Of a DNA stretch of 64,000 bases, positions 8,818 through 15,741 are shown in pieces; position 1 is the first letter of the stretch, and each line of letters opens with the position of its first letter. Origin of the DNA: Paenibacillus sp. J5C2022 (GTDB lineage: Bacteria; Bacillota; Bacilli; Paenibacillales; Paenibacillaceae). Made by a program: the position numbers and the translations under genes. The stretch lies in NCBI RefSeq assembly GCF_025567625.1, contig NZ_JAOQJC010000015.1:1-64000 (forward strand). The letters run 5' to 3'. The notes beneath the pieces were generated by a model, which saw nothing but the letters and a program-made list of their open reading frames with translations, ran no database searches and had not been told where the DNA came from.

Positions 8818-9931
8818 AGAAGGGCATTATAATTGGATTGGCAATGCCGGTGAAGAAGTACGCGAACTGCTCTGCCGACTGGAGGAGCAACTGCAGGACG
8901 ACGAGCTGCTGGCCAGCGCCAAGCACTCTCTGGCGCAGCTGTCGGACGTCAAGTTCGCCCTGGATGCTTCGTCGATCGTAGCCATAACGGATGCCAGAGG
9001 CGCCATACTATACGTCAATGACAAGTTCTGCGAAATATCGAAGTATGAACGGCACGAATTGCTGGGGCAGGATCACCGCATTATCAATTCCGGCTATCAC
9101 GGCAAAGATTTCTTCCGTGAACTGTGGCGCACGATCTCGCGCGGCGAGGTATGGCGCGGCGAAGTGAAGAACCGGGCGAAGGACGGCAGCTATTATTGGG
9201 TGAATACGACGATCGTGCCGTTCCTGAACGAGAAGGGAAGGCCGTATCAATATTTGGCCATACGTACGGAAGTGACGGACCGGAAGCGAGCGGAGCGCGA
9301 ACTGAAGGCCATGATGGAGAAAGTCATGCAGGTGCAGGAAGAGGAACGCAAGCGAATATCCCGGGAGCTGCATGACGGGGTAGGCCAAAGCCTGTTCTCG
9401 CTGCTGATCGGACTTGACAGGCTCATCGGCGATCATGAGGGAGTTGACGGCTTGAAGCAGCTCCGCGACGAGGTGTCCGGCGTCATGGAGGATGTCAGAG
9501 GGATGGCTTGGGAGCTAAGGCCGTCTGTATTGGATGATCTGGGGGTAGGTCCTGCGATTCGTACGTATATCGACAATTATTCCGAGCACTTCGGCATTGA
9601 CGTGCAGTTCACGAACGACTTGCGGAATCGGCTGGGCTCCTTGAAGGAGACGGCGATCTATCGCGTTATTCAGGAGGCGCTCACCAACATTGCCAAGTAT
9701 GCGGGGGTTCAGGAGGCGGAGGTGACGATCGAGGAACGGGAGTATGAAGTCGCCGTGACGATCGCAGACCGCGGAGCCGGCTTCCTTACCGACGGAGATC
9801 CGACAGGCGTCGGCATGTTCAGCATGGAGGAGAGAGCCAGGGCGGTTGGCGGCAAGCTGACGGTAACTTCGGCTTTGGGAGAAGGGACGGAAGTGAAGCT
9901 GCTGGTGCCGTGGGATGCGCCGGCACAATAG
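8810..9931 (+). CDS. PAS-domain histidine kinase, HisKA_3 type
   Basis: Soluble 373-residue kinase without membrane segments. A PAS domain with PAC-like tail spans about 45-160 (ITDARGAILYVNDKFCEISKYE), followed by a coiled linker, the dimerisation/phosphoacceptor region with H188 in SRELHDGVGQS and a HATPase_c domain ending near residue 370. It starts with TTG overlapping the regulator gene; AAGAAAGGG precedes it and no usable ATG follows for more than 160 codons. Oxygen-sensing NreB uses four clustered cysteines for an Fe-S centre. Only isolated cysteines (C22, C74) are visible here, so if this kinase senses oxygen or redox it does so differently, perhaps through a PAS-bound cofactor. Confidence 0.9.
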   Translation: MSREGHYNWIGNAGEEVRELLCRLEEQLQDDELLASAKHSLAQLSDVKFALDASSIVAITDARGAILYVNDKFCEISKYERHELLGQDHRIINSGYHGKDFFRELWRTISRGEVWRGEVKNRAKDGSYYWVNTTIVPFLNEKGRPYQYLAIRTEVTDRKRAERELKAMMEKVMQVQEEERKRISRELHDGVGQSLFSLLIGLDRLIGDHEGVDGLKQLRDEVSGVMEDVRGMAWELRPSVLDDLGVGPAIRTYIDNYSEHFGIDVQFTNDLRNRLGSLKETAIYRVIQEALTNIAKYAGVQEAEVTIEEREYEVAVTIADRGAGFLTDGDPTGVGMFSMEERARAVGGKLTVTSALGEGTEVKLLVPWDAPAQ

Positions 9932-9936
9932 GCAAT

Positions 9937-10015
9937 AGTGACTTTTACACATTCTGAACTGAATTTGTGACAAAAGTCACTTCGAAAGCCAATCATCTCC
10001 AATATACTTGAGACA
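9937..10015 (+). promoter_or_regulatory. Predicted Fnr-activated promoter of doxX
   Basis: TGTGA-CAAAAG-TCACT at 9966-9981 is an Fnr box. TATACT at 10003-10008 is the -10, predicting a start near 10015 and a box centre at -41.5, as for adhE. A degenerate mirror site, AGTGACTTTTACACA (9937-9951), lies upstream. Its AGTGACTTTT pairs perfectly with AAAAGTCACT (9972-9981), so the stretch could also fold as a hairpin after the kinase gene. Confidence 0.72.
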
Positions 10016-10037
10016 TCAAGCAAAGGAGTGATGGCAA

Positions 10038-10577
10038 ATGATGAAACTATGGAGAGAGAATGTATGGACAGCAGGCATCATTACCGTGATCAGACTGGTA
10101 TTAGGGTATAAATGGCTGACATCCGGTTGGAATAAAATTACAGGCGAAAAGGCTTTCGATGCTGCCGGCTACTTGAATCGCGTAGTGGAAAACCCAGTGA
10201 TGGACGGCGGTTCGGGCACAGAGATGTATCCGACGTACAACGCCTTTATCGAGCATTTCGCGCTGCCGAACGTTAAGATCATCAACTTCCTGATCCCTTG
10301 GGGAGAGTTCCTGGTTGGGATTGGCCTTATTCTGGGAACGCTGACGCTGACCGCTGCATTCTTCGGTCTTATGATGAACTTCATGTTCATGTTCGCGGGC
10401 ACGGTTAGCTCGAACCCTTGGCTGTTGCTGCTGGGTCTGCTGGTCATTGTCGCGGGCACGAATGCCGGACGCTTCGGAGTCGACCGCTTCCTGACGCCTT
10501 GGCTGCACGCGAAGGTGTGGAGCAAGCTTCCCGGTCCGTTCGGGAAGAACAATGGAACGGGAGCCGCATTGAAGTAA
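10038..10577 (+). CDS. DoxX-family membrane protein
   Basis: Integral membrane protein of 179 residues with four hydrophobic segments, at about 12-30, 80-100, 105-125 and 128-145. The start region ITVIRLVLGYKWLTSGWNKI and the NPWLLLLGLLVIVAGTNAGRFGVDR segment are typical of DoxX/DoxD-like proteins, named after the thiosulfate:quinone oxidoreductase subunits of Acidianus. Most bacterial members have no proven reaction. It has an AAAGGAGTGATGGC ribosome region and its own Fnr-type promoter, which suggests it is made when oxygen is low. Together with the next small gene it forms a two-gene unit closed by a terminator. Confidence 0.8.
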   Translation: MMKLWRENVWTAGIITVIRLVLGYKWLTSGWNKITGEKAFDAAGYLNRVVENPVMDGGSGTEMYPTYNAFIEHFALPNVKIINFLIPWGEFLVGIGLILGTLTLTAAFFGLMMNFMFMFAGTVSSNPWLLLLGLLVIVAGTNAGRFGVDRFLTPWLHAKVWSKLPGPFGKNNGTGAALK

Positions 10578-10603
10578 GAACGCAAGGAGGACCCTGTTGA
10601 ACT

Positions 10604-10909
10604 ATGAGAGAGTGCATCGTTCACTTTAAGCTGATCAGGGGTGCAAGCAGCAAAATGCTGCGAGCCTTGATCATGCTGCCGAAGGACAAACAGCCTGAGA
10701 TATCCGACTTCATTAGCGCATTCGCGCAGCTCGGCTACCAAGTCGTGCTTGAGAACGAACGGGAGCTGATCTTCGCTCCATCCGCTGCCGGCGAGACTTA
10801 CAAGCTTGATATTACCTCAATTGAAGTAAAAGGCGAGACGGAGGAAGCGACTGAGCATGACGGCGAGCTTAGAGCTATATTGGAGCATTTGGTGAGACGG
10901 GGCTGGTAG
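10604..10909 (+). CDS. Small conserved-looking protein of unknown function
   Basis: Soluble 101-residue acidic protein, not recognised. It starts 26 bp after the DoxX gene and has a ribosome site (AAGGAGG) upstream, so it belongs to the same Fnr-controlled unit and precedes a strong terminator. The sequence alternates beta-like and helical stretches, with no cysteine cluster and no membrane segment. It has a DKQPEISDFISAFAQLGYQVV helix region and an acidic C-terminal half ending in EHLVRRGW. No function is assigned; context suggests a role in adaptation to oxygen limitation. Confidence 0.75.
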   Translation: MRECIVHFKLIRGASSKMLRALIMLPKDKQPEISDFISAFAQLGYQVVLENERELIFAPSAAGETYKLDITSIEVKGETEEATEHDGELRAILEHLVRRGW

Positions 10910-10935
10910 TTGACATAAGCGTAACAGAACAAGGA

Positions 10936-10973
10936 GACAATCATCGCGATCCAAGCGGTGGTTGTCTTTTTTT
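10936..10973 (+). terminator. Rho-independent terminator after the DoxX operon
   Basis: GACAATCATCGC (10936-10947) pairs with GCGGTGGTTGTC (10955-10966), with two G-U pairs, around a seven-base loop. A run of seven T follows. Confidence 0.92.
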
Positions 10974-11000
10974 ATTCAGGCTATGTTAAGAGGCGGCTAA

Positions 11001-11029
11001 TTGAGCTATCGTTCCCAGATAGCTTAGCG
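11001..11029 (-). repeat. Cassette-boundary inverted-repeat element, copy A
   Basis: Contains AGCTATC-GTTCCCA-GATAGCT, a perfect 7-bp inverted repeat. In coding-strand orientation it reads TAAGCTATCTGGGAACG then ATAGCTCAAT. It overlaps the TAA stop of the 148-residue gene and marks the left end of the array. Confidence 0.8.
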
Positions 11030-11470
11030 TTTCACTTCCGTCACAACAGGTTCTGATATTGTGACAATGTCAACTATGTGGTCAAGACAAGAAATCCCAT
11101 AGTGCTTAAATGGTCCTGGAAAATCCTCTGTTGCGAAAGTTCCAACAGAAACAAAGTCCAGATACCTTGATTTCTTGTATACCCTAAATATCATCCCTTC
11201 AAATTCCTCGTAATCATCCCATACTGTAAAGGATTCATTTCGAACGGAATATGCAATGTATGATTGAAAATCAATTTGTATTATTGGAGAGTTTTTATCA
11301 GCATTTATCGAATACGAGTCCCCGAATTCTTTCTTATCAATAATAAGCCGTTCAGGTGTATCACTCATTTTGCTTCTGCTAAAATATAGCTTTAATTCAT
11401 TTACTTTAGGCTCTGTAAGACCAAAGAAAAATACATCTTTCAGTTCCATTAAACCTTTATACTCCAACAC
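11024..11470 (-). CDS. Hypothetical protein, first gene of the cassette-like array
   Basis: Predicted soluble protein of 148 residues, unrecognised. It contains many aromatic residues (MELKDVFFFGLTEP, YIAYSVRNESFTVWDDYEEFEG) and reads like a compact beta-rich domain, possibly of immunity-protein or SMI1-like type, but no diagnostic motif supports naming it. Base composition is clearly more AT-rich than the flanking operons. Its stop codon lies inside boundary element A and element B sits 131 bp upstream of its start. The ATG is preceded by GAGAGGGGATTC. Same strand as the next two genes. Composition and flanking repeats suggest acquisition as a unit. Confidence 0.65.
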   Translation of the reverse strand: MLEYKGLMELKDVFFFGLTEPKVNELKLYFSRSKMSDTPERLIIDKKEFGDSYSINADKNSPIIQIDFQSYIAYSVRNESFTVWDDYEEFEGMIFRVYKKSRYLDFVSVGTFATEDFPGPFKHYGISCLDHIVDIVTISEPVVTEVKR

Positions 11471-11600
11471 GAATCCCCTCTCCGCAAATCAGAATTCATT
11501 CTTTATTTCTTACATTGATTTTCGTGCTCATACTCCGCAATACTGCAAGTTAACGTAATGAAGCTGTCAATTGCAACGGCAGCTTCATCTAAGTTGTGTA

Positions 11601-11629
11601 TTGAGCTAAAGTTCCCCGATAGCTTAATG
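11601..11629 (-). repeat. Cassette-boundary inverted-repeat element, copy B
   Basis: In coding orientation it reads CATTAAGCTATCGGGG then AACTTTAGCTCAA; AGCTA and TAGCT form the outer arms. It begins 14 bp after the stop of the 121-residue gene. Confidence 0.82.
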
Positions 11630-11643
11630 TGTGATTTACGAAA

Positions 11644-12009
11644 TTAGCTATTCTGATCCGGCCATGAATCTCCTTCTCTGCGGCATACCCAATCATAATG
11701 CATACCAGAGTCAAAGGGATCAGTTGCCATTTTTACTTCATTTTTCACGATTTCAAGCCCTTCAAGATTGATTTGATCTGTAAGATATACAAGTACATCA
11801 TGAATCCCGCCATCTCGAGCCGATTGGGCGATCAGTGCTATTACCTCTTTTTGTTCTGTCGTCAATTCACTCAAAACTTTATTGATCTTCTCGTTTTCAA
11901 CGGTCTTCGGCCAGCCATTACCCGCTATCCAGCATGGTAACACACATGGGCGTAGTTCTACTAAATCATCAATGAATCCCTTATAAAGTTCTAATGCTTG
12001 CTTCTCCAT
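11644..12009 (-). CDS. Hypothetical protein, second gene of the cassette-like array
   Basis: Small predicted cytoplasmic protein of 121 residues, not recognised. The N-terminal half is helical (MEKQALELYKGFIDDLVELRP) with a CVLPCWIAGNGW cysteine pair. The middle holds LTTEQKEVIALIAQSARDGGIHDVLVYL and the C-terminus carries DPFDSGMHYDWVCRREG. Proteins of this appearance are scattered in Bacillus-group genomes as uncharacterised single-domain families. AT-rich, bounded by elements B and C, with no partner gene that hints at a reaction. A ribosome site, GGGGGTAGACAG, lies before the ATG. Confidence 0.65.
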   Translation of the reverse strand: MEKQALELYKGFIDDLVELRPCVLPCWIAGNGWPKTVENEKINKVLSELTTEQKEVIALIAQSARDGGIHDVLVYLTDQINLEGLEIVKNEVKMATDPFDSGMHYDWVCRREGDSWPDQNS

Positions 12010-12059
12010 CTGTCTACCCCCAGTTTAGGATTCCTTTATAGGTTTTAATTCTCTGAAGA

Positions 12060-12088
12060 TTGAACTAAAGTACCCGTTAGTTTAGTCC
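12060..12088 (-). repeat. Cassette-boundary inverted-repeat element, copy C
   Basis: In coding orientation it reads ACTAAACTAACGGG then TACTTTAGTTCAA; ACTAAA and TTTAGT are the outer arms. It begins eight bp after the VOC-gene stop and 51 bp before the next start. Confidence 0.8.
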
Positions 12089-12096
12089 CTCGTCAC

Positions 12097-12549
12097 TTAT
12101 TTATTACCCACTTGTTCCGCCAAACCGATTAGAAGCCCTTCAACTCCACGAATGTAGCAGAGCCGATACGAGTCCTCGAACTGAACCACTTCTCCAACGA
12201 GTTGAGCACCATACTTAGTGAGTCTGGATACCAGTTCGTCAATGTCTTCAACGGTGAACATAACGCGTAGATAACCGAGGGCATTTACCGGAGCAGTTCG
12301 GTGATCAGATATAGTAACAGGGGTGAGAAATCGCGAAAGTTCAAGTCGGCTGTGGCCATCTGGGGTAACCATCATAGCAATCTCTACACACTGTGAACCC
12401 AGCCCGGTTACGCGACCAGCCCATTCACCTTCGATAGTAGTCCGCCCTTCGAGCTTCAAGCCAATCTCTTCGAAGAAAGAGATTGCGTCATCAAGGGATT
12501 CTACAACGACACCAACATTGTCCATTCTTAGTAATTTGTTATTTGCCAT
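12097..12549 (-). CDS. VOC-superfamily (glyoxalase/bleomycin-resistance-like) protein
   Basis: Protein of 150 residues with the paired beta-alpha-beta-beta-beta modules of the vicinal oxygen chelate fold. Module 1 is about 6-65 (MDNVGVVVESLDDAISFFEEIGLKL) and module 2 about 90-145 (LGYLRVMFTVEDIDELVSRLTKYGAQLV). The VESLDDAISFFEEIGL start and the VEGLLIGLAEQ end are characteristic. Members include metal-dependent lyases, dioxygenases and drug-binding proteins; substrate cannot be told from sequence. SD AGGAGATAAAGCT precedes the ATG. It is the third gene of the AT-rich array, between elements C and D; VOC proteins are frequent passengers in mobile gene cassettes. Confidence 0.85.
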   Translation of the reverse strand: MANNKLLRMDNVGVVVESLDDAISFFEEIGLKLEGRTTIEGEWAGRVTGLGSQCVEIAMMVTPDGHSRLELSRFLTPVTISDHRTAPVNALGYLRVMFTVEDIDELVSRLTKYGAQLVGEVVQFEDSYRLCYIRGVEGLLIGLAEQVGNK

Positions 12550-12654
12550 AGCTTTATCTCCTTATGTGTATAAATTTATTACCTGATTATCTTCATACAT
12601 ATTCTATCGAGAATCGCTAATCCCTTTCAAACGATTAACGTCTTGTCACCATAT

Positions 12655-12684
12655 AGGATAACAAGTACCCCGGTAGGCTTCAAA
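12655..12684 (-). repeat. Degenerate cassette-boundary element, copy D
   Basis: In coding orientation GAAGCCTACCGGGGTACTTG matches the left half and core of copies A-C (AAGCTA, CGGGG, ACTT) but the right arm has diverged. It lies 107 bp upstream of the VOC start and would be the right border of the array. Confidence 0.5.
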
Positions 12685-12687
12685 GCA

Positions 12688-12870
12688 TTGCCCCACTTTG
12701 TGTGCGAGCCGGGCTAGTGTATGAATCCTACACTGGAGCATCGAAAAAACCTCGCTTGCGAATGAAGCAGAAGGAGGTACTGGGGTTGCAGGCGATGTAA
12801 CCTCGGTTGCAATTTGGATATATGTATGAAGGACGCCGTCAGGCGTTTTCTCACTGGATTTTGCCAGTGA
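12688..12870. repeat. Relic of intergenic repeats and hairpins between VOC gene and bceR
   Basis: The 436-bp gap 12550-12985 holds a single diverged copy of the 51-bp unit that is tandem at 30267-30860 (12699-12750). It is followed by a diverged copy of the GCAGGCGATG-type repeat (12789-12830), the hairpin GACGCCGTCAGGCGT (12832-12846) and a second hairpin, TCACTGG-ATTTTG-CCAGTGA (12851-12870). The rest carries the bceR promoter region and no gene. Confidence 0.75.
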
Positions 12871-12985
12871 CTGGGATGAAGTTTGCCGGTGGAATGGTTA
12901 TAGTAATAAGATAGAGGGAATGGTACAAGTTGCTCTCTCACATATATAGAAATGACAAGTTCCGGAGAGAAGGTGGAGGATCAGG

Positions 12986-13756
12986 ATGTATCGGATATTT
13001 ATTGTGGAAGACGATGAGAAGATCGCTGCGATATTGAGAGGGCGAATGGAGCAGTACGGATACGAGGCGGCTGCGGCGAGCGAATTCCGCGAACTGATGC
13101 CACAGCTGGAAGCGTTCGCCCCTCATCTGGTACTGCTGGATATCAACTTGCCGTACTTCGACGGTTATTACTGGTGCCGCCAGATTCGAATGCGCTCCAG
13201 CATGCCTATCATCTATATCTCCGCCCGAGCCGGGGAGATGGACCAGGTGATGGCGATCGAGAACGGCGGCGACGACTATATTACGAAGCCGATTCAACTG
13301 GAGCTGCTGATGGCGAAGGTAAGAAGCGCACTAAGACGCGCGTACGGCGAATATGCGGCTTTGCCGGATACGATGGGCCGCGGCGGTTCGGACGGAGAAG
13401 GCGGAACCGAGAACGCTGTGCGTTATGACGCTTCGGAGCTGTCGGCCCATGGCCTGAAGCTTCACTTGAGCCGAAGCGAGCTGGAATGGAAGGGACGGAA
13501 GATCGAGCTGACGAAGAATGAAGGCTTGCTTGCGGAATGCCTGCTGCGGAAGCCGGGCCATGTCATTCCCCGTGAATCGCTGCTGGAGGCGTTATGGGAC
13601 GATGTCCAATTCGTCGACGACAATACGCTGACGGTCAATGTGACGCGGCTGCGCAAGAAGCTGGAGGAGCTGGGACTGCCGAAGATAATCGAGACAATTA
13701 GAGGGCAGGGGTACAAGTTGTCCGAAGATGTACTGCGCGAGGGTGCGGCAACATGA
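12986..13756 (+). CDS. bceR: BceR-type OmpR-family response regulator
   Basis: Response regulator of 256 residues with a receiver domain (about 1-120; acidic E8-D9-D10, phosphoacceptor D52 in LVLLDINLP) and a C-terminal OmpR/PhoB winged helix (about 155-245, VIPRESLLEALWDDVQFVDDNTLTVNVTRLRKKL). Followed directly by a small intramembrane-sensing kinase and a BceAB transporter, so it is the activator of a peptide-antibiotic detoxification module. The linker between the domains (about 125-155) is longer and more acidic than usual. A GGAGGATCAGG ribosome site precedes the ATG. The gene overlaps the kinase by four bases. Confidence 0.93.
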   Translation: MYRIFIVEDDEKIAAILRGRMEQYGYEAAAASEFRELMPQLEAFAPHLVLLDINLPYFDGYYWCRQIRMRSSMPIIYISARAGEMDQVMAIENGGDDYITKPIQLELLMAKVRSALRRAYGEYAALPDTMGRGGSDGEGGTENAVRYDASELSAHGLKLHLSRSELEWKGRKIELTKNEGLLAECLLRKPGHVIPRESLLEALWDDVQFVDDNTLTVNVTRLRKKLEELGLPKIIETIRGQGYKLSEDVLREGAAT

Positions 13757-14841
13757 GGACGACGGGCAAGGGATTGTCGCTCATTCTGTTCCTGAAGGAC
13801 CGCTTATTGTATATGGGACTCGTAATCGTCATAATCGGTCTCGCATCGAGCCTCTTCCTGCTGGAGACGGCACGGCATCCGGGACTTGTGGAGACGGGGA
13901 CGATGGTCTATTTCGTGCTGCTGGCGCTGTTCATGCTTGGCGTATGGCTCGTACTGGATTACGTGAGACAGCGGCATTATTACAATGAACTGAAAGAAGC
14001 CATTATAAAATCTGACGAGCTTCAAGCGCCGATGATTATCGGTGCGGCCGTAACGAGCGAGCAGCAGCTTGTCGTCAAGCTGCTGGAGGAGCAGCATCGC
14101 GCTTATCTGAACGAGCTGGGACGCTACCGGCGCCAGCAGGAGATGCACAATCATTATGTGATGCAATGGGTGCATCACATGAAGACGCCGATATCCGTCA
14201 TCGATCTGCATATGCAGGAAGCGCAAGGCTCGAGCGCCATCGGCGAAGCGGAGCTTGGAGAGCTTGCCCGCAGCGTCAGGGAGGAGACGGAGCGCATGAC
14301 GCGGGGGCTGGAGATGATGCTGCATACGGCAAGGCTGGAGAAGTTCGAGCTGGATGTGCATATTCGCCGCAAGCCGCTGCACGATCTGATCAGGGCTTCG
14401 GTCAATGCCCATAAGCGGCTATGCATTCAGTACGCCATCTATCCCCGGATTGAAGGCGAGGCGTGGGTGGAGACGGACGAGAAGTGGATGATCTTCGTCA
14501 TTAATCAGTTGACAAGCAATGCGATCAAATACAGCAAGAGCAAGCCGGGCTCCAAGAAGCTGATCTACCGGATAACGGAGCATGCGGGAGGAGAAGTGGT
14601 ACTGGCTGTTATCGACGAAGGCATCGGCATACCGAAGCAAGAGCTGTCCCGCATATTCGATGCTTTCTTCACCGGCGAGAATGGCCGGACGAGCGGGGAA
14701 TCGACGGGAATGGGACTTTACTTGACCAAGCAAGTGTGCATGAAGCTGGGACATGCCATCTCGGTGTCTTCCGAGCCGGGGGAGGGCACGGCGTTCAGCC
14801 TTGTCTTCAAGCCCGCCGGCATTCATGTCATGTCCGAGTGA
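13753..14841 (+). CDS. bceS: BceS-type intramembrane-sensing histidine kinase
   Basis: Kinase of 362 residues with two N-terminal transmembrane helices (about 20-38 and 52-70) separated by only about a dozen residues. This is the intramembrane-sensing architecture that cannot bind a peptide itself and takes its signal from the BceAB transporter. The phosphoacceptor is H141 in WVHHMKTPISV, and the HATPase_c domain has VINQLTSNAIKYS, DEGIGIPKQE and STGMGLYLTK. ATGA overlap with bceR gives coupled translation. Known family members respond to bacitracin, nisin-like lantibiotics or mammalian defensins; the inducer here cannot be told. Confidence 0.93.
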   Translation: MRTTGKGLSLILFLKDRLLYMGLVIVIIGLASSLFLLETARHPGLVETGTMVYFVLLALFMLGVWLVLDYVRQRHYYNELKEAIIKSDELQAPMIIGAAVTSEQQLVVKLLEEQHRAYLNELGRYRRQQEMHNHYVMQWVHHMKTPISVIDLHMQEAQGSSAIGEAELGELARSVREETERMTRGLEMMLHTARLEKFELDVHIRRKPLHDLIRASVNAHKRLCIQYAIYPRIEGEAWVETDEKWMIFVINQLTSNAIKYSKSKPGSKKLIYRITEHAGGEVVLAVIDEGIGIPKQELSRIFDAFFTGENGRTSGESTGMGLYLTKQVCMKLGHAISVSSEPGEGTAFSLVFKPAGIHVMSE

Positions 14842-14847
14842 CAGAAT

Positions 14848-14859
14848 TGTAAGGTTACA
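14848..14859. promoter_or_regulatory. Candidate BceR operator
   Basis: TGTAAGGTTACA is an inverted repeat with five-base arms in the 123-bp gap between the kinase and transporter genes, where BceR-type regulators activate transcription. A -10-like TATACT lies downstream near 14907. No convincing -35 is seen, as is common for activated promoters. Confidence 0.4.
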
Positions 14860-14964
14860 GGCGGAACAATGAAAGGATTATCGATGGGTTCCCGCACTGC
14901 TTCCGTATATACTGATCCTATCACGAGAACGATATGACGAATGACTAGGGAGGATCAAGAAGCA

Positions 14965-15741
14965 ATGAGTGTACTGAGAGCCCAAGGGCTAGGCAAAATA
15001 TACAGCACGAAAGGCAATGTCACCTACAAAGCGCTGGAAGATATCGATCTGCAAGTGGAAGCGGGGGAGTTCGTAGGCGTCATGGGGCCGTCGGGCAGCG
15101 GCAAGACGACGCTGCTGAACCTGCTTGCGACAATCGACCGGCCGACGAGCGGAGAGCTGGAGATTAACGGGATCAATCCGACACGCCTCACGGACAACAA
15201 GCTGGCTCTATTCCGGCGGAGAGAGCTTGGCTTCGTCTTCCAGGACTTTAATCTGCTGGACACCTTGTCGATCAAGGAGAACATCATATTGCCGTTAGTC
15301 ATGGAAGGGATGGCTCCAAGATCGATCGAACAACGGCTGAAGCCGATCGTGGAGCTTCTGCAAATCGCGCATATACTGGACAAGCGTACCTACGAGGTAT
15401 CCGGCGGGCAGAAGCAGCGAGCCGCTATTGCCCGGGCAATTATTCATGAGCCTTCGCTGGTGCTTGCCGACGAGCTGACCGGCAATCTGGATTCCAAGGC
15501 GGCGAAGGACGTCATGGACGCCTTGAAGGATATGAACGAACGATTGAAGGCGACGATTCTGATGGTCACGCACGATCCGTTCTCGGCAAGCTATTGTCAG
15601 CGAATCGTGTTCATTAAGGACGGCAGATTTTTCTCGGAAATTCGCCGCGGAAGCAATCGACAGGCGTTCTTCCAGCAAATATTGGATGCGCTCAGCGTAC
15701 TGGGAGGGAATTTCGATGACGTTCCGTTCTCTCGCGCTTAG
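14965..15741 (+). CDS. bceA: BceA-type ABC transporter ATPase
   Basis: ATP-binding subunit, 258 residues from ATG 14965. AGGGAGG about twelve bases upstream favours this over the in-frame ATG at 14941, which has no ribosome site. Walker A is GPSGSGKTT, Q-loop VFQDFN, the signature VSGGQKQR and Walker B LVLADELTGNLD. It closely follows the LolD/MacB/BceA type, which works with a long FtsX-domain permease. It partners the permease that overlaps its 3' end. Role: powers removal of antimicrobial peptides from lipid II-cycle targets and signals flux to BceS. Confidence 0.94.
   Translation: MSVLRAQGLGKIYSTKGNVTYKALEDIDLQVEAGEFVGVMGPSGSGKTTLLNLLATIDRPTSGELEINGINPTRLTDNKLALFRRRELGFVFQDFNLLDTLSIKENIILPLVMEGMAPRSIEQRLKPIVELLQIAHILDKRTYEVSGGQKQRAAIARAIIHEPSLVLADELTGNLDSKAAKDVMDALKDMNERLKATILMVTHDPFSASYCQRIVFIKDGRFFSEIRRGSNRQAFFQQILDALSVLGGNFDDVPFSRA

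Noticed and set aside
10996..12690. Classical integron attC sites
   Set aside because: The boundary elements are about 30 bp, lack the GTTRRRY core sites and no integron integrase lies in the window; hence reported only as integron-like.
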